A DNA stretch of 64,000 nt. Source: Phaeodactylum tricornutum CCAP 1055/1. Lineage: Eukaryota > Bacillariophyta > Bacillariophyceae > Surirellales > Neidiaceae. A program made the translations under genes and the position numbers. Below are positions 51,225-63,272 of this stretch, one piece after another. The first letter of the stretch is position 1. Each line of letters starts with the position of its first letter. The stretch is from NCBI RefSeq assembly GCF_000150955.2, contig NW_002238036.1:133415-197414 (forward strand). The letters are read 5' to 3'. The notes below the pieces were generated by a model. It saw only the letters and a program-made list of their open reading frames with translations, searched no databases and was not told where the DNA came from.

Positions 51225-53060
51225 ATGCGACAGGCCGTGCGACCCTTTTTTCAGATGCCCGGAGTGCCATTGTCGCCGACAACCCGCACCAGTACCCTTG
51301 ACAAGCACAACATTGACGACGACGACAACGTCAACCCTACTGGTTCACCGACCCCTCCCCACCATCCCGCTCACTCGTTCACCCAGCACGACTCGTCCGA
51401 AGGCTTTACCTCCTTTTTCACCACTACCCACAGTAGTACGGGACACTCCCACTCGAACGACACCAACACTACCGCTTCCTCCGAGAATAATCGACCGCGA
51501 CGGATCGCCGGTGAAAACGCGTCCGTTCGGAACGAGTCGTCGTCCGCGGCCAGTTTGCCACAACTTCCACCGGGCGCGCCGCTCGTCACGGACGTCTCTT
51601 CCTCCAACCCCACCGACAGTGTGGCCAGTACCGGAATTAGCAATCCCAACACTTCCGCCGGGTCCGGGAGTGGAGGGAACACCGGCAGCGGCAGCAATCA
51701 AGGTAGTTCCGGGAGTGGCAACGAAAAGGGCAGCAACGAAGAGTTTTTGGCCAAGGAAGATATCACCCATAGTGGTGAAGCCACCAATGACGGATCTGAG
51801 CGGTCCGACACGAACGCTGCTACAAAACCCGTCCCCGAACAAACGACAACGCCGCTCCGGGCGCCGGATCCCGACGAGACGGTCCAACACGACGGAGTCC
51901 ACCGCGAACGCAAGCTCCTCGACAAGAAACGCAAACGAATCGAAATGCGACGTGAATACGAAGCCCAACAACATCTGGAATCGTCGGAAAGTAGCCAGCC
52001 GTCAGACACCGATGATATCCTGTGTCCCGGTACATTGGTCGCGCTGCATCAAGTTCTAACCTTTAGCAAGACGGCAAGGTACGATTGAGTTCGGTACCGT
52101 ACCTGGTGGGAAACCCTCACGCTATGCATTTTACACAATGGTCCTCACGTACACTCTTTTTGTTTTGGTGACAGAATTCTGGTACGTGCGATACCCCCGT
52201 TCGTTGTCGAGCACACCAACGCGGCGTATACGCGGCTGACTGGAATTGATTCCCACGCCGTGGTGGGGAAACCACTTTCCTCTTGCATGGAGATCCTCGC
52301 ATCGGAGTCAGCCAAGGGTTCCCAGTCGGTACGGGAGGATGGCCAGAGCGAAAGCTCGTCCAATGAGTCCGTCCCCTCAACAGAGCTGGAATTGACGGTG
52401 GCTGCTGGTCGAGCCCATGTCCAGGTTCCCCCGTCTAGACAACCTCCGAGCAAAATAGAAATGGAGGTTCTCGTCTTGTCCGGCGGCTTGTGCCACTTTC
52501 ACTTGGCGCATCTAACCGTCCGACCTCACGCAATGGTCGATCGCAAGATGGCTGCTGGTCATGCCGAACAGCAAAAGCACGATGGAGCAGCGCCAAGCCG
52601 GGAGAACTCGTTGACAGGCAACGGCGCGAGCGTGAGGGGTAAATACAGCAACGAACCTCTGGTTTTGACGTGCCGTATATCTATAGCACCCGTGGTTTCG
52701 TCGCCGGATTCCGTGACGGCCAACGAGGAGTCTGAACTCAGCCAGTCAAAAGTCAAGCGAAAAAAGTACCGCACTGAGGCGAGTCCGAATGAGGAAGTGC
52801 ACTACCGCGGCATCAGTACTGGAGGATCTCCGCACAGCAATAGAAAACGTCGGCAATTGGTTACCCACTACATCATCCACTTGCAACGAGAAGACCATCC
52901 CTGTAAGGCATCGTCGTTTGGGTCAGCTTCCGCTGGGGCCGACCTACTTTCCCAACCCTTGGTATCCACAGCTCCCAAACGAGACGCCGGTTCACTAGCC
53001 CAGCAACCCGAGGCTCCGGTGTCAACTACAGAGAGAGAGTTGGTTTCTGCGATTGGATAA
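51225..53060 (+). CDS. PAS-like domain protein C
   Basis: The exons are 51225-52078 and 52175-53060. The 96-bp intron (donor GTACGA, acceptor TTGGTGACAG) is phase 2; the protein has 579 residues if the Met at 51225 is used, and a further upstream exon is likely (50408). A long Ser/Thr/Asn/Gly-rich N-terminus leads to a charged helix ERKLLDKKRKRIEMRREYE. The PAS-like domain spans the splice: ILVRAIPPFVVEHTNAAY, TRLTGI, AVVGKPLSS, with late strands including LVLTCRISIAPV and THYIIHLQRE. The charged helix resembles a dimerising or nuclear element found ahead of PAS-like domains, but it is not a complete bZIP. It ends 33 bp from the sorting nexin stop. Confidence 0.65.
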
Positions 53061-53093
53061 TAGTAATTTGCAATCTAGTGGTTCCTAATTTTG

Positions 53094-56000
53094 TCAATCC
53101 TCTATGTCTAATGCGGCTCCACACTGCAGAACATCACCAATTTCGGGGAAAACCTCGATCCACAAAAGATCGAACAGCATATAGGCCATACTCTTCACGA
53201 CGATACGGTTCTGCAGCATCTCGTGGAATATGTCGAGCCCATCGTGGGTCAACTCTTGACCCAATACTGCTCTCAATGCCTCTGGAAAGGACTCGTGCAG
53301 TGCATTCCTCGATTTACGTGCTTGAGTGTCTCGTTCTTCTTCCGTAAGGGGTGGTTTCGACTGAAAGAAAACACCCTCCGGCCACAGCAAATCTGAGGTA
53401 AATTTGATCCAGCCAGCCAGAGATTCGGAATTCACGTGCGTTACGTGGAGATTATACAGCGTACGTCTGAACTCGGAAGCACTGGTCACTGCAAGGGATG
53501 CGGTTTTAATCGCTGCGAGCATTCGATTGCGCACAAAGGACGCGTTTTCGAAACCGAATTGATAGCGGAGAAGCTCAAATATCCGACTGCGAACCTGGGC
53601 GAGCGGCACTTTGTCAACTTTGTTCCGAACCGCAGGAATCATCTCAATGTTGCCACGAGACTTCCTACTAGAGCCATCGAGCGTTTCACCTTCCTCAAAG
53701 AAGTCGTCATCATCGTCGGCCTCGTCTATCGTTCCATGCGAAGCCGTTCTCGATCGATTACGCGTCGGAAGCGCTTTACCGGGAATTTCCAATTTCCCAG
53801 CTTTCGCTTCTATCGTTTCGGTGATGGTTGAGTCTGGCTCTCTTTCGACAATTGCCCGTGTCATAGCAGTGCGACCAAGCGGATCCATAATCCCCGATAC
53901 TATCTGTCCGATACGGACCTCCGGTAGCAGGGGATAGAAGGCTCCGAGAAACAGGAGAAGCTCGGGGCATCGTGAAAGGAGGTGACCAGGAGAAAGAATA
54001 TTTTCGAGGTACTCGTGAAGGCATTCCTTTCGCTTCAAAATGGATTTTTTCGTTATACCGAGAGCCCCTACTTTGGTGGCCTGTGACATCGAAGGTATCA
54101 AAACCTTGCGCTGACGGTGACGCGAAAAAGTAGCGCTTGCTGAAGTAGTGAAAGCCGCACTGGCAGCAACCACTAGGCGCGATCCAGCTGTGCCCGACGA
54201 TTCCAACGCCGAGACTTGGTTCTTCAAATGCTTGTGAAATATTTGAAATTCCTTGAACGATCTATAAACAACCCAGTCCTCCTTAAAAATCCTACCCATT
54301 GTTCCGTCGCTAGTCTTGTAGCCATCTCTGTCATTGAAGCTGACTTCGTCAGTTAGAAGGTCAATCGTTGCAGTACATCTGATTTTGTACACCACACCCA
54401 TCGTGCCGTATAACTCCACATTACGAACTTCACTTGCGTCCAAAGCATCCTCAATTACAGCTGTGAGATCCAGCAATCGCGTTGGATACCGAGGGAGTAA
54501 CAAACCGTTTCTCCGAAGCTAGCGAAGTGAAAATGTTGAGAAAGAGCGCGCTCGACAAGCGGGAATGGTTGAAAATAGACACGTACCTGCATTCGATCAA
54601 TATGGTTAACGCCAAGCTTCAAATCTCTAAGTAGAATTGACTGCTTTTCTCTGCTTTTGTTTCCCGCATACTCCAGTAGACGAAGTGTTGGTCGAAGACG
54701 TGCATCAGTGAGAGCCTTTGTGGCCTTCTTTGCAGATCCTTCCCGGACGCACTTTATCAGACTCTGCAAGGAGTTAAGAAGTAATGAGAGGCCATGAAAT
54801 TTTTAAATAGGTGACAATCAGCACAGCCGTACCTGGAGCTGCGCTTCGTGTCGCGCAGATGTGACCATTAAGGCGGCCCGAACGAAAGATACTCGATACG
54901 GTTTGACTTCGACCTGTGTGTCATCTTGGCTGCGGCTAAATTTCATCCAAACAATCGGATATCCGTCCTTTCCCATTTCTACTTCGTGATGCAATCCAGA
55001 ATAGTCCGGACCTGACGAACCATTCTCGGCACCGATGGCCATCAAGGTTGCACTCAAGGCAGCGTCGCTCATCTCCAAGGCGCTTGCGTCAGCTCGATGC
55101 GTTCCTAGAGATGCTGAGTCATGTACAATAAAATGCTTTCCGCCCAAGGCAATCATCGGCTTTTCGAAAAGGGTCATTCGGTAGATAAAATCAGTAGCTT
55201 TCCCAGATCTGGGCATTGCTGTGAAATCGGTCGGTTCCATTACTGAGCTCGCCAGAATAGACTGGGACCGATTTGTTCCCTTAGGAGCCCAGCGCTGGCA
55301 CAAATGACGTTCTCGCAAAAACTCGGTAGAAAGGAACGGCGTTGGGCGAGCTGGCTGCCCCACTGTAATTGTGTCCGGAACTGTTCCACGAGTTTTCCTT
55401 TGATCCAGCTTACGGTTATCATTTTGCAAAGCAATGCAAGCAGTTCTGTCGATAGGGTAGTACCGAACTAAACAGCGGCGGATGTAACGGCCGCCGGTGT
55501 AGTGGCCAGACTTGGGAGCGACCGGCTCTTCATACGTTGCCGCAAAGCACTTGAAACTTTGGTCATGGTTTCGCTGATCTCGGTGAACCCCAACGGCATT
55601 GAGAGGGCGAGGCTGAGCGCGCAGCAGAAAAGATGAATCGTCGTCAGGAACCTCAATCCGTCGTCTAGGACTGGCCGTCTCTACCGTGAGCAACGAAACC
55701 GGAACTGAACTTGAGTTTTCTGATGCCTCGGACTGGGACATACTCTCAAAGTCGTTCGAAGCTTTCCGCCGAGCAGCATCTCGAATTACAGCTAAATTAG
55801 TGCTCGTGTAAAAAATTCTGGAAATATGATGGAGCTCTCTGTGTGATTCTGCATCCTTCTCCGTGGTACCTCTACTCCGGCATATTATGGGTACCCCGTC
55901 TTCATCATCGTGCTGAAACAAGGAACACCAGGACTGGGTTCGTCGCTCTCGCTCCGAGCGTAGACTGGCCGCAAACGCTTCATTTCGATGAAAATCAACG

Positions 56001-58936
56001 TGTCGAGGTGTTGTGGTAGGACCCATGTACTGTGATGCTACCATGGTCGATGTCGCGCTGGGAGCGACAGTTAACGTATGGCTCGGACGGGAGCTACCCG
56101 TATCTGGCGAGGCTTGTGACCTTTTTACCAAGACCGCCAATTCATCGCCACCCAGTTCGTCCAGTCTGGGGCTCGCCAGTACCGTCATTGTGTCCACCAA
56201 AATATCTACGCCCTTTAAAGACTTCAACTGCCGCACAAAGCCTGCTGCGTTTGCTGCTGAGCGCAGAAATGCTTGGCTATGATAATATGGTATTAGAACG
56301 GTAGCGTGTGCTTGAACCAACACCGTAATAGTCCGGTAAATTTGGCCCGTATGGAGCCAAGCCGCAATTAAAGTCCGCAGGGTTGACTGCTCTGTTGGCG
56401 ACGGCTTATAAGGAATGGCAAGAGTGTCTTTGTACTTTTCCGATGAGTGAGATGCCGCTGACAAGGTATTTTCTATTGCCACACGCTCTTCGAAGGCTTC
56501 AATGTCGCTAGTCATTTCCATGAGGATTTGCGAGAGTGTTGCCGGCTCGTAGTTTGGCAAAGGGTCTTCCACCGGTCGGCTGCTGTCGTCCAAACCTTCG
56601 ACGTCCTCACTGTGCCCTCCGTTGTCAGTCTCATCAACGCGATACGCGCACCGACCATGAGTCAAGGCGGCCTCTATCACTAGTACCATACGTATGACGG
56701 AGGCTTGACATGCAGAATCGTCCCACGGTACCTTTTGCAATTCTTGCTGATTTACCCGTGCTTGTCGGATCTCGTCGAAGTCCATGTGCTGCTGCATATC
56801 AATCAGAGCCATGGCGAGTTCCGTAACAATATCTGTGTCATTTTTATCATTGCTGATCCCTGTGTCAAGCATTTTCTCAAGCGACGCTGAAGCACGAAGA
56901 GGACCTTGGCTCTGCTCCCGAACCGGCGTGAGCCCTCGTGTATCCGTCATTTGATTCCGCGTTGGCGTGCCTTCCGGTGCTTTCATGGTAGGAGAATGCA
57001 GGGGCGAATCGTTGCCTGACAACAGATCCTTCCCTTGGAATTCATTCTCTTGCGGTTCGGGCGCACCATCGATACTCCACATTGAGTTTGACATGGTTTC
57101 CGACCGCGAAACGGATCTTATGGAATCATCAAATTCACTGATATCTGCAGCAGCAGCATCCGAGCCGAGATCCCATCCGCGCTCTTCGGGATCTTCCGCG
57201 GCTGTGTTGTCCGGCTTGTCTGATTTCTCAACCGTGTCGTTGTCCTCCGTTCCTTCGTCAGGTTTGGCTTTGGACAACCCACTGACGAGCCAACCATTGA
57301 TATAGTCGGGAGACAAGCAACCCATGATGGGTGACAGCACACAGCCAGCCATGATTTCAGTCACAAGGGATTGGACAATTGTAGAACCAAAATCATGGCG
57401 GGGTAACAAGGCCCGGACCATTCGGTGCCCCACAACACGGTTGTAATCCAATTCGCATTCTTCCAGTAATCGCGTATCAAATAATCGCCGCTCTAGTACG
57501 GCATCTTCCTCGACCGTATGGTCCTTATTACCTTGCGGTAGCGATGATGAATGCTTCACATCACGACCATCGCCACATTCTTTGCCCGATGCGTCGGCAA
57601 AGAGAAGGGCGGGCACGTCTAATCCAAACGTCACAGCCTTGTGTAGTTTACCACAAAACAAGAATTCCTTGGTCATGGCCATTTCCGATACGGGCGTGGC
57701 GTTTCGCTGTTGTTGCAAGGAAACTGCACTGGCACGGCGCTGACGGAGAGGCCCAGGGGTCGTGGACGACACGGCGGCGGTGGATGCGGTCTTTACGTGA
57801 TTTGTGCCCGTTGCACTGGATGGATAGTTATTGTTGTTGTTATTTCCGTCTTGGCTGGTAGCGACTACCGCAAGGTGCGAGAGACGTTTGTTGTGTACCG
57901 ACTTGCGCAAAGCACGGTATACTTTAAAGGTATGGGCGAGTACGCGTATCCATTTCAGGAGCACAACTTCCATAATGTTGACGTGCTCAACGCGAGTTGC
58001 CAAGTTGCCAAAGACGATCGCCATGGACTCGTACAAGTGTTCGAGAAAGGGCAATTTTTGAAAGGGACCCAAGTTTGTGACGAGACGACGGGACGGCACG
58101 ACGGGAGCATCCTTGGACGTTCCGTGATCACCACTGGTGGGTGTGTCGTGCGTTTTGGCGGATACGGGGTACACACACCCGGTATCCATTTTGTGATACC
58201 ACGAGGCCACAAAATCGCGGACAATGAATTCAACAAACAGTCCCAATTGTTGATTAATAGCGGTCGGCAAGGTTGGCCAGAGATCGTTCATAAAATCAAC
58301 CGCCACGGTCCCTCGGTCAAACTGGTAATGGTACCGAGAGACGGTCTGATCGGGCGCAGTATTTTTTGAGTGTGCTTCTTGATTCGGTCCCCGCACGCGC
58401 AAGACCTGTCCCCGCAGTACATTCGGGACGGGGTAGTAACCCGCGGCGGTCATGAGGGCGGCGTAGGTTTGTTCGTCTTCGAGTCCCACCATGAGAGACG
58501 AGAGTGAGGCTTTGTGTAGTGAGGAGCGGTGCCGCAACCCCGTGGGAGACGCCAAGGGCGCGGGGGGCATCGCTCGGTCCGTACCGTTCCGGGTCGCGTC
58601 CGCCTCGGCTTGTGCGTCGCGTTGTGTCCAGTGCTCGAGTTGGTCGTACACGTGCGTGGCCAAGCCCAAACCGAGCCCGAGGCCCAAGGCAATCCCCAGC
58701 AACGTCAAGACGGAACGGTAGAAGGGTAGGAACAGGTAGTGTAGGATATGGGTGGGATATCGGTACGCCAACGCCAGGAATGCGGCAAAGAGTGGTCCCC
58801 GCCACCGTCGTATCGTGGCATGGACACCGGCAACCTGCCGCTGGAGGTTGGACCATTGCGCGTTCCAGTCGGGGGTTGCCGATGACGACGACGATTCCTC
58901 GTTCGACGCCATGTTCCGCTCGTCTGTTGCTTCCAA
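53094..58936 (-). CDS. Large sorting nexin, PXA-PX-nexin C (SNX13/14/25-Mdm1 type)
   Basis: The exons are 58936-54833, 54763-54587 and 54518-53094, joined by phase-0 GT-AG introns of 69 and 68 bp, giving about 1,901 residues. Two hydrophobic segments (about residues 47-97, including GIALGLGLGLGLA) anchor it to a membrane. The PXA domain (about 210-545) has VEFIVRDFVASWYHKMD and ends SPIMGCLSPDYINGWLV. A long disordered region follows. The PX domain (about 1455-1600) has KIRCTATID, VYRSFKEFQIFHKHL and CLHEYLENILSPGHL. The nexin-C domain (about 1720-1890) has FLWIEV-like LLWIEVFPE near the end. Family members tether the ER to endosomes, vacuoles or lipid droplets and bind phosphoinositides. An RGS domain between PXA and PX, seen in some relatives, is not clear here. 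Confidence 0.9.
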
Positions 58937-59993
58937 AATTGTCCAGGATTCTCGAGTATAACGTAGCTATGGTAAGAGTGCTCTGTGGGTTGCTCTTACC
59001 TCTCGGTGGATGGTGAGATATTCTGGCAATCGACAAGGGAGGCTGGGGGAGGTAGATTGTTACAGTTACTGTTAGTTGGTGTTAGTAGGGAGTGCATCCA
59101 TGTCCTACCCAACCCAACGGCTACTGCATTTGATTAGTATAACAGTTGCTACCATATGCCAGGTACATTCGGTACGGCACGAGTGAGACCGATAGAGCTC
59201 GAACTCGAGCTCACAGTCACTCACCGCCGCCGACCACTTCGTTTGGTGTAGGCTAGAGGGTTAGGTTTTATTCAAACAGGCGGGGAGAACACCCGGAGTA
59301 CCTTTGGAGATGTCTCAAGATGTTAGCAACTATGGGAAACTGTCTATCGTCTAAAGAATCTAGTCTAATTCTGTTTTTGGATGGGATTATCCTTATCTCC
59401 CACGAGCGTACTTACAACGACTACCTACCTACTACGGGTGCTCGAGACGGGGACACTATTCATCCTTATCTCCCACGAGCGTACTTACAACGACTACCTA
59501 CTTACAACGGGTGCTCGAGACGGGGACACTATTCACCAACCCGCATTCACAGGAAATGCGGTTTTTGGGCCAAATTTCCGCAAACAACCGCAAAAAGGTT
59601 TCACAGTCAGAATTTCAGCATACTAACAGTAAGTTACCCTACTAATTGAACTGCAATTTCGCTCGATTCACGTAGAGCCAGTACAAAATAGAAACCCAAA
59701 CCCAAAGTAGCCCATAATTTTACTAGAGTAACTTGAGGACAATTAGTTACAGCAATAAGATCTACTATGCTTAGCTGAGCTTTTCCAAGTAAACACAAAT
59801 TCAATATAAGTTAGTAAGCAAAAGTGCTTAATTTGGGTTGAAGATTACTGAGTGTAGTCAGAGCAATTCTTTTGACAATAGTGAATGCCTTCAGCCAGCC
59901 AATTCCATATGTTTTACCTTAAAAATAGGAATTACATGAATAGCAGTAGTTGCAGCCAAGTTGGCACCTGGACAACTTCTGGATGTTTGTATT
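58937..59993. other. Intergenic region with a 73-bp tandem duplication
   Basis: About 1.06 kb between the sorting nexin start and the TBL-like stop. It holds the 73-bp duplication at 59391-59536. No gene recognised. Confidence 0.5.
59391..59536. repeat. Direct tandem duplication, 2 x 73 bp
   Basis: Units 59391-59463 and 59464-59536 both read CCTTATCTCCCACGAGCGTA at the start and GGTGCTCGAGACGGGGACAC near the end, with only a few differences. It is younger than the 217-bp duplication at 6 kb. Confidence 0.9.
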
Positions 59994-61445
59994 TTAGTGT
60001 TGTTTTTGCTGTTTGCTGTCGCTATTGTGACCACGACGAGAAAGACGGACTAGCCTAGCGGCGTCGGTTGCGTCGGGATTGTAGACTGTTGCCGGCAAGC
60101 GATGCCAGCCTTGAGATGCCGCAATGCTGCTCTGTTTTTTGATTGATTCCAAATCAAACAGTTGTCGCAACACATGCAAGAGCCAAACATTGTAGACATC
60201 CATTTTTCCAGGATAGCAATTGTGCAGACAGTCTCCTTGATGCGAACGATGGTCATCAGGGCGCAGGACATTCAAAGCGTAAGCGTCCATGATATGCACT
60301 TCCAGTGTTGCGTTGTGCTTGGCAAACTCCTCAATAACTAATTGATTCTGGTGCTGGTAATCATACCAGTGATACTTCAGGGTGTGGTTGTTGTATAAGG
60401 ACAAGTTGCTAATATGCGCTTCCATTCTTTGCAAGTCGTTGACTGGGGCTTCAAATTTATGACACTCAGGATGACCCGGTACGGACGTCCGCCAGAAAAG
60501 CTGACAGGACATTCCCATTGCGTTGCACTGGCGTTTCCAAACTTTCAGCTCCCGAATGTTCTCTCGAATGCCCTGCATTAGCTCATCATCACCCACGTAG
60601 TGTGCACCTCGGTTCAAAATGACAACGTTGGGAAAGGGTTCTTCGTCCAGAGCGGCCGAGAGGTTGGTGAGCTTGTCATCTCGTCGGTATGATATGCGTG
60701 AACGGCCATTACATAATAGATCCATCACGTTTGTGCGCAATTCCCGCGACTGGTGCTGTAGATTCTGGTGTACGTGGTGACCAAGTAGCTGAAGCAACGA
60801 GCTGAAGTGTTCCCAGGAGAGAGAGTCCCCCGCTATCAGGATGTTGCTGTGCTCAAGGACTTGACAAGCATTTCGCGGACCTTGCCAAGCAGTCCATTCA
60901 CACTTCTTGCGATGAGCATTGTGCGGTTGCCAGACATAGGACGTGAAGTTCATTGTTTGGTAGACATCAGGCTCACCGTAGCAGCGCAAATGGGAGGTTT
61001 GCGTGATGTACGAAGCTGGGCCATGAACGGGGACCCACTGGCCATCGCGAATTTGTGGGACGCTGCAAAAGGGACGATTTTGATGTGTGTGTTGCCAGGT
61101 TGCGAGAGATTTTTTTTCTTCCGCTTTTGTCTTGGTGATAGGCATCAAAGAGAATTTTGACGCCTGTGTACTGTCCTGGGGTGTCATTTGCATTGAGCTT
61201 GTAATCTTGTGGGAGGCCGTCCAATTGTCGTAGGCAACCACATCCAATACGCTGCTGCGTGTGGTGATCTCAAGATGTGCAGTGTCTTCCATTGCGAGTG
61301 TCTTGATTTCGTTCAACGGTCTCAACAAACTTTTGATAACACTAGTACCGGTTCCACTGTATTTTGTTGCGAAGCCCAACCACAGCTGGACTACCATCAC
61401 GGACGATAAGCAAACCGAGAGGAGAATGCATGCTCTACGATTCAT
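59994..61445 (-). CDS. Type II membrane PC-esterase / TBL-like O-acyltransferase
   Basis: 483 residues. A signal-anchor (about residues 6-27) after a short basic N-terminus indicates a Golgi type II protein. The luminal part has CYGEPDVYQ and CEWTAWQG. The catalytic GDS motif ILIAGDSLSWEHFSSL is at about residue 205, and the distal DDHRSHQGDCLHNC at about 404 supplies the D-x-x-H pair. This order (GDS then DxxH) is that of the PC-esterase family, including plant TRICHOME BIREFRINGENCE-LIKE proteins that O-acetylate wall polysaccharides, and CASD1-like enzymes. Several N-glycosylation sequons (NFTS, NLSL, NHTL, NATL) fit a secretory protein. Acetylation of a diatom extracellular polysaccharide is an inference. 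No intron. Confidence 0.8.
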   Translation of the reverse strand: MNRRACILLSVCLSSVMVVQLWLGFATKYSGTGTSVIKSLLRPLNEIKTLAMEDTAHLEITTRSSVLDVVAYDNWTASHKITSSMQMTPQDSTQASKFSLMPITKTKAEEKKSLATWQHTHQNRPFCSVPQIRDGQWVPVHGPASYITQTSHLRCYGEPDVYQTMNFTSYVWQPHNAHRKKCEWTAWQGPRNACQVLEHSNILIAGDSLSWEHFSSLLQLLGHHVHQNLQHQSRELRTNVMDLLCNGRSRISYRRDDKLTNLSAALDEEPFPNVVILNRGAHYVGDDELMQGIRENIRELKVWKRQCNAMGMSCQLFWRTSVPGHPECHKFEAPVNDLQRMEAHISNLSLYNNHTLKYHWYDYQHQNQLVIEEFAKHNATLEVHIMDAYALNVLRPDDHRSHQGDCLHNCYPGKMDVYNVWLLHVLRQLFDLESIKKQSSIAASQGWHRLPATVYNPDATDAARLVRLSRRGHNSDSKQQKQH

Positions 61446-62315
61446 GATGATGATGTTGTTGCGGTCACTTGATTGCTACCGAGAGACTAAAGAGTGTGTG
61501 CTTTTGAAAAGAATTTTGGATGTTGTGAGGAGTTGCGCTTCCAGAATGAATCTAACGATTCAGCAAACGCAGTGCCGTCTGTGTTGTCCTGGTTGCGGTA
61601 TATTGTTGAACGTGTGATAAAGGACTAGCTGCTTACGTTAGTATCCGCTGATACGACGGAAGAGTAGAGCTTGAAAGGAACGCCTTTGATAAGAAGACCC
61701 CGAGCTGGAAATGTGAGACTAGCTGTAAGACTGGACTTTCTGTGAAGCTTGTAAATGAAGGGCCGAATGGGCTGTATGGTTTCATACCTTTTGGCGACAA
61801 ACACTTGTTAAATCCGTTTGTATAGCGGAGGATTTCATTCCCGGTTTTTTTTGTTTAAAAGAAGTATCTTATGCGCTATTTTGTGATCGCCGAAAGCGCC
61901 ATATAAGTATCCAAAATATCATCACCCAAGTGAGATATTTGTTCTTTGCCAAAACGGTGCAAGCAAGTGGCTTAAGCTAAGTAACCAATGTTGGCGACCC
62001 AACAAAACTATTTGGTCTCATAAGTCGGGCTTCGCGTGTTCCTCCTGCACGACACACACATGGGTTATGAACCTAATGAGCGGGGATGGCCGTGTGGACC
62101 TAAAACTAAGGAATGAAAACTCCTTGCACGACTCATCCACGTCATACCCAGAAATGCTTTCGATCCGGTGTTGTCTTAGCATTAGTATTGCACCACTTAC
62201 TAGGGTGTTTACGACAATCTAACATTCGAGTGCATTCAATCGCTAGATGATAGTTTACATTATGCGTATAATCTAAATTGTTTCCTGCTTGTTGGAAACC
62301 ATACTAAATCCGTTG

Positions 62316-62475
62316 GACTTGACGTATGAAAATGAATGTGGTGAGATCCAATGTTAGAATTGGAGTTCTTGCCAATCTCACGTAATTCTGTTAGGGACTT
62401 GACATATGAAAATGAATGTGGTGAGATCCAATGTTAGAATTGGAGTTCTTGACAATCTCACGTAATTCTGTGTAG
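62316..62475. repeat. Direct tandem duplication, 2 x 80 bp, with internal inverted repeats
   Basis: Copy 1 is 62316-62395 and copy 2 is 62396-62475. The copies are almost identical (GACGTATG/GACATATG, CTTGCCAAT/CTTGACAAT). Each contains GTGAGAT...ATCTCAC as an inverted pair enclosing CCAAT...ATTGG, so a hairpin can form. It is near-identical and hence recent. Confidence 0.9.
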
Positions 62476-63272
62476 AGAGATTCGTTCTATCCCTTTTTGA
62501 AATGTAAATGCTGCTTTCGTGAACCCTTCTTGATTCAGGCTCCTTTCACATATTGACCTTGATTAATGTACTGCGACACTTGGGTTTCTTGGTTGGGTTC
62601 ATCCGTCGCTTGGGTCCTACGCTTAGTTGACAGTGAGCTTTGCCACAATCAGAACCAGTACACTGTAAAAAAGCTTCAGAGAAGCCAAAAATTTGAATAT
62701 GGGTTACTGACTGTGGGTGTGATCCTAGCAACTCTTCTGTTGTTCCTTTGTTGTCAATTCTTTGTGGTCTGTTACAGTATGCCTCCTTATGACATGTCTC
62801 ATGGACATGATTCACCTATTATGGATGTCACAAGTGTGAATCAAAACTATGCACATGGAGTTAAGGAGGCGCGCACAGAAATATTGTCAGCCTTATTTTG
62901 TGGCCACGTGGACTCACAATAAAGGGTGCATTTGTACAATTGCTATGTTTCCGGAGGTGCATGTGTTTAGTCCTTACTTGTCAGTTTACAAGACCAAGGT
63001 ACAGTGAAATACAATTGAAACATAGGAGATACAATTGCGGGAACAAAAGGGGTACCACAAACCACATGGTGGGATTGAACAAGATCCTATACTCACCATA
63101 GGTATCACGCAAGGAACTTATAGTTCCGAAAGTATATATACATGTGAAAGAAATGCTGCCTATTGAGATTATGGCAGCTGTGGAAGATCAAAGATTCAAT
63201 GGCCTTTTGTGGGATTGTTCACTGGACTGAATAACAGATTGACTAGTTTGTAGAAGGTAATCACCCACTCAT

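Noticed and set aside
50965-52059. 364-codon frame overlapping PAS-like gene C
   Set aside because: Pro/Thr/Arg-rich translation of a biased region; it has no domain and does not join the PAS-like exon in frame.
62566-62922. 118-codon plus-strand frame with one hydrophobic segment near the right edge
   Set aside because: It overlaps a comparable minus-strand frame, lies next to an LTR-like block and has weak DNA similarity to 9.1 kb, so it is more likely an element remnant than a gene.
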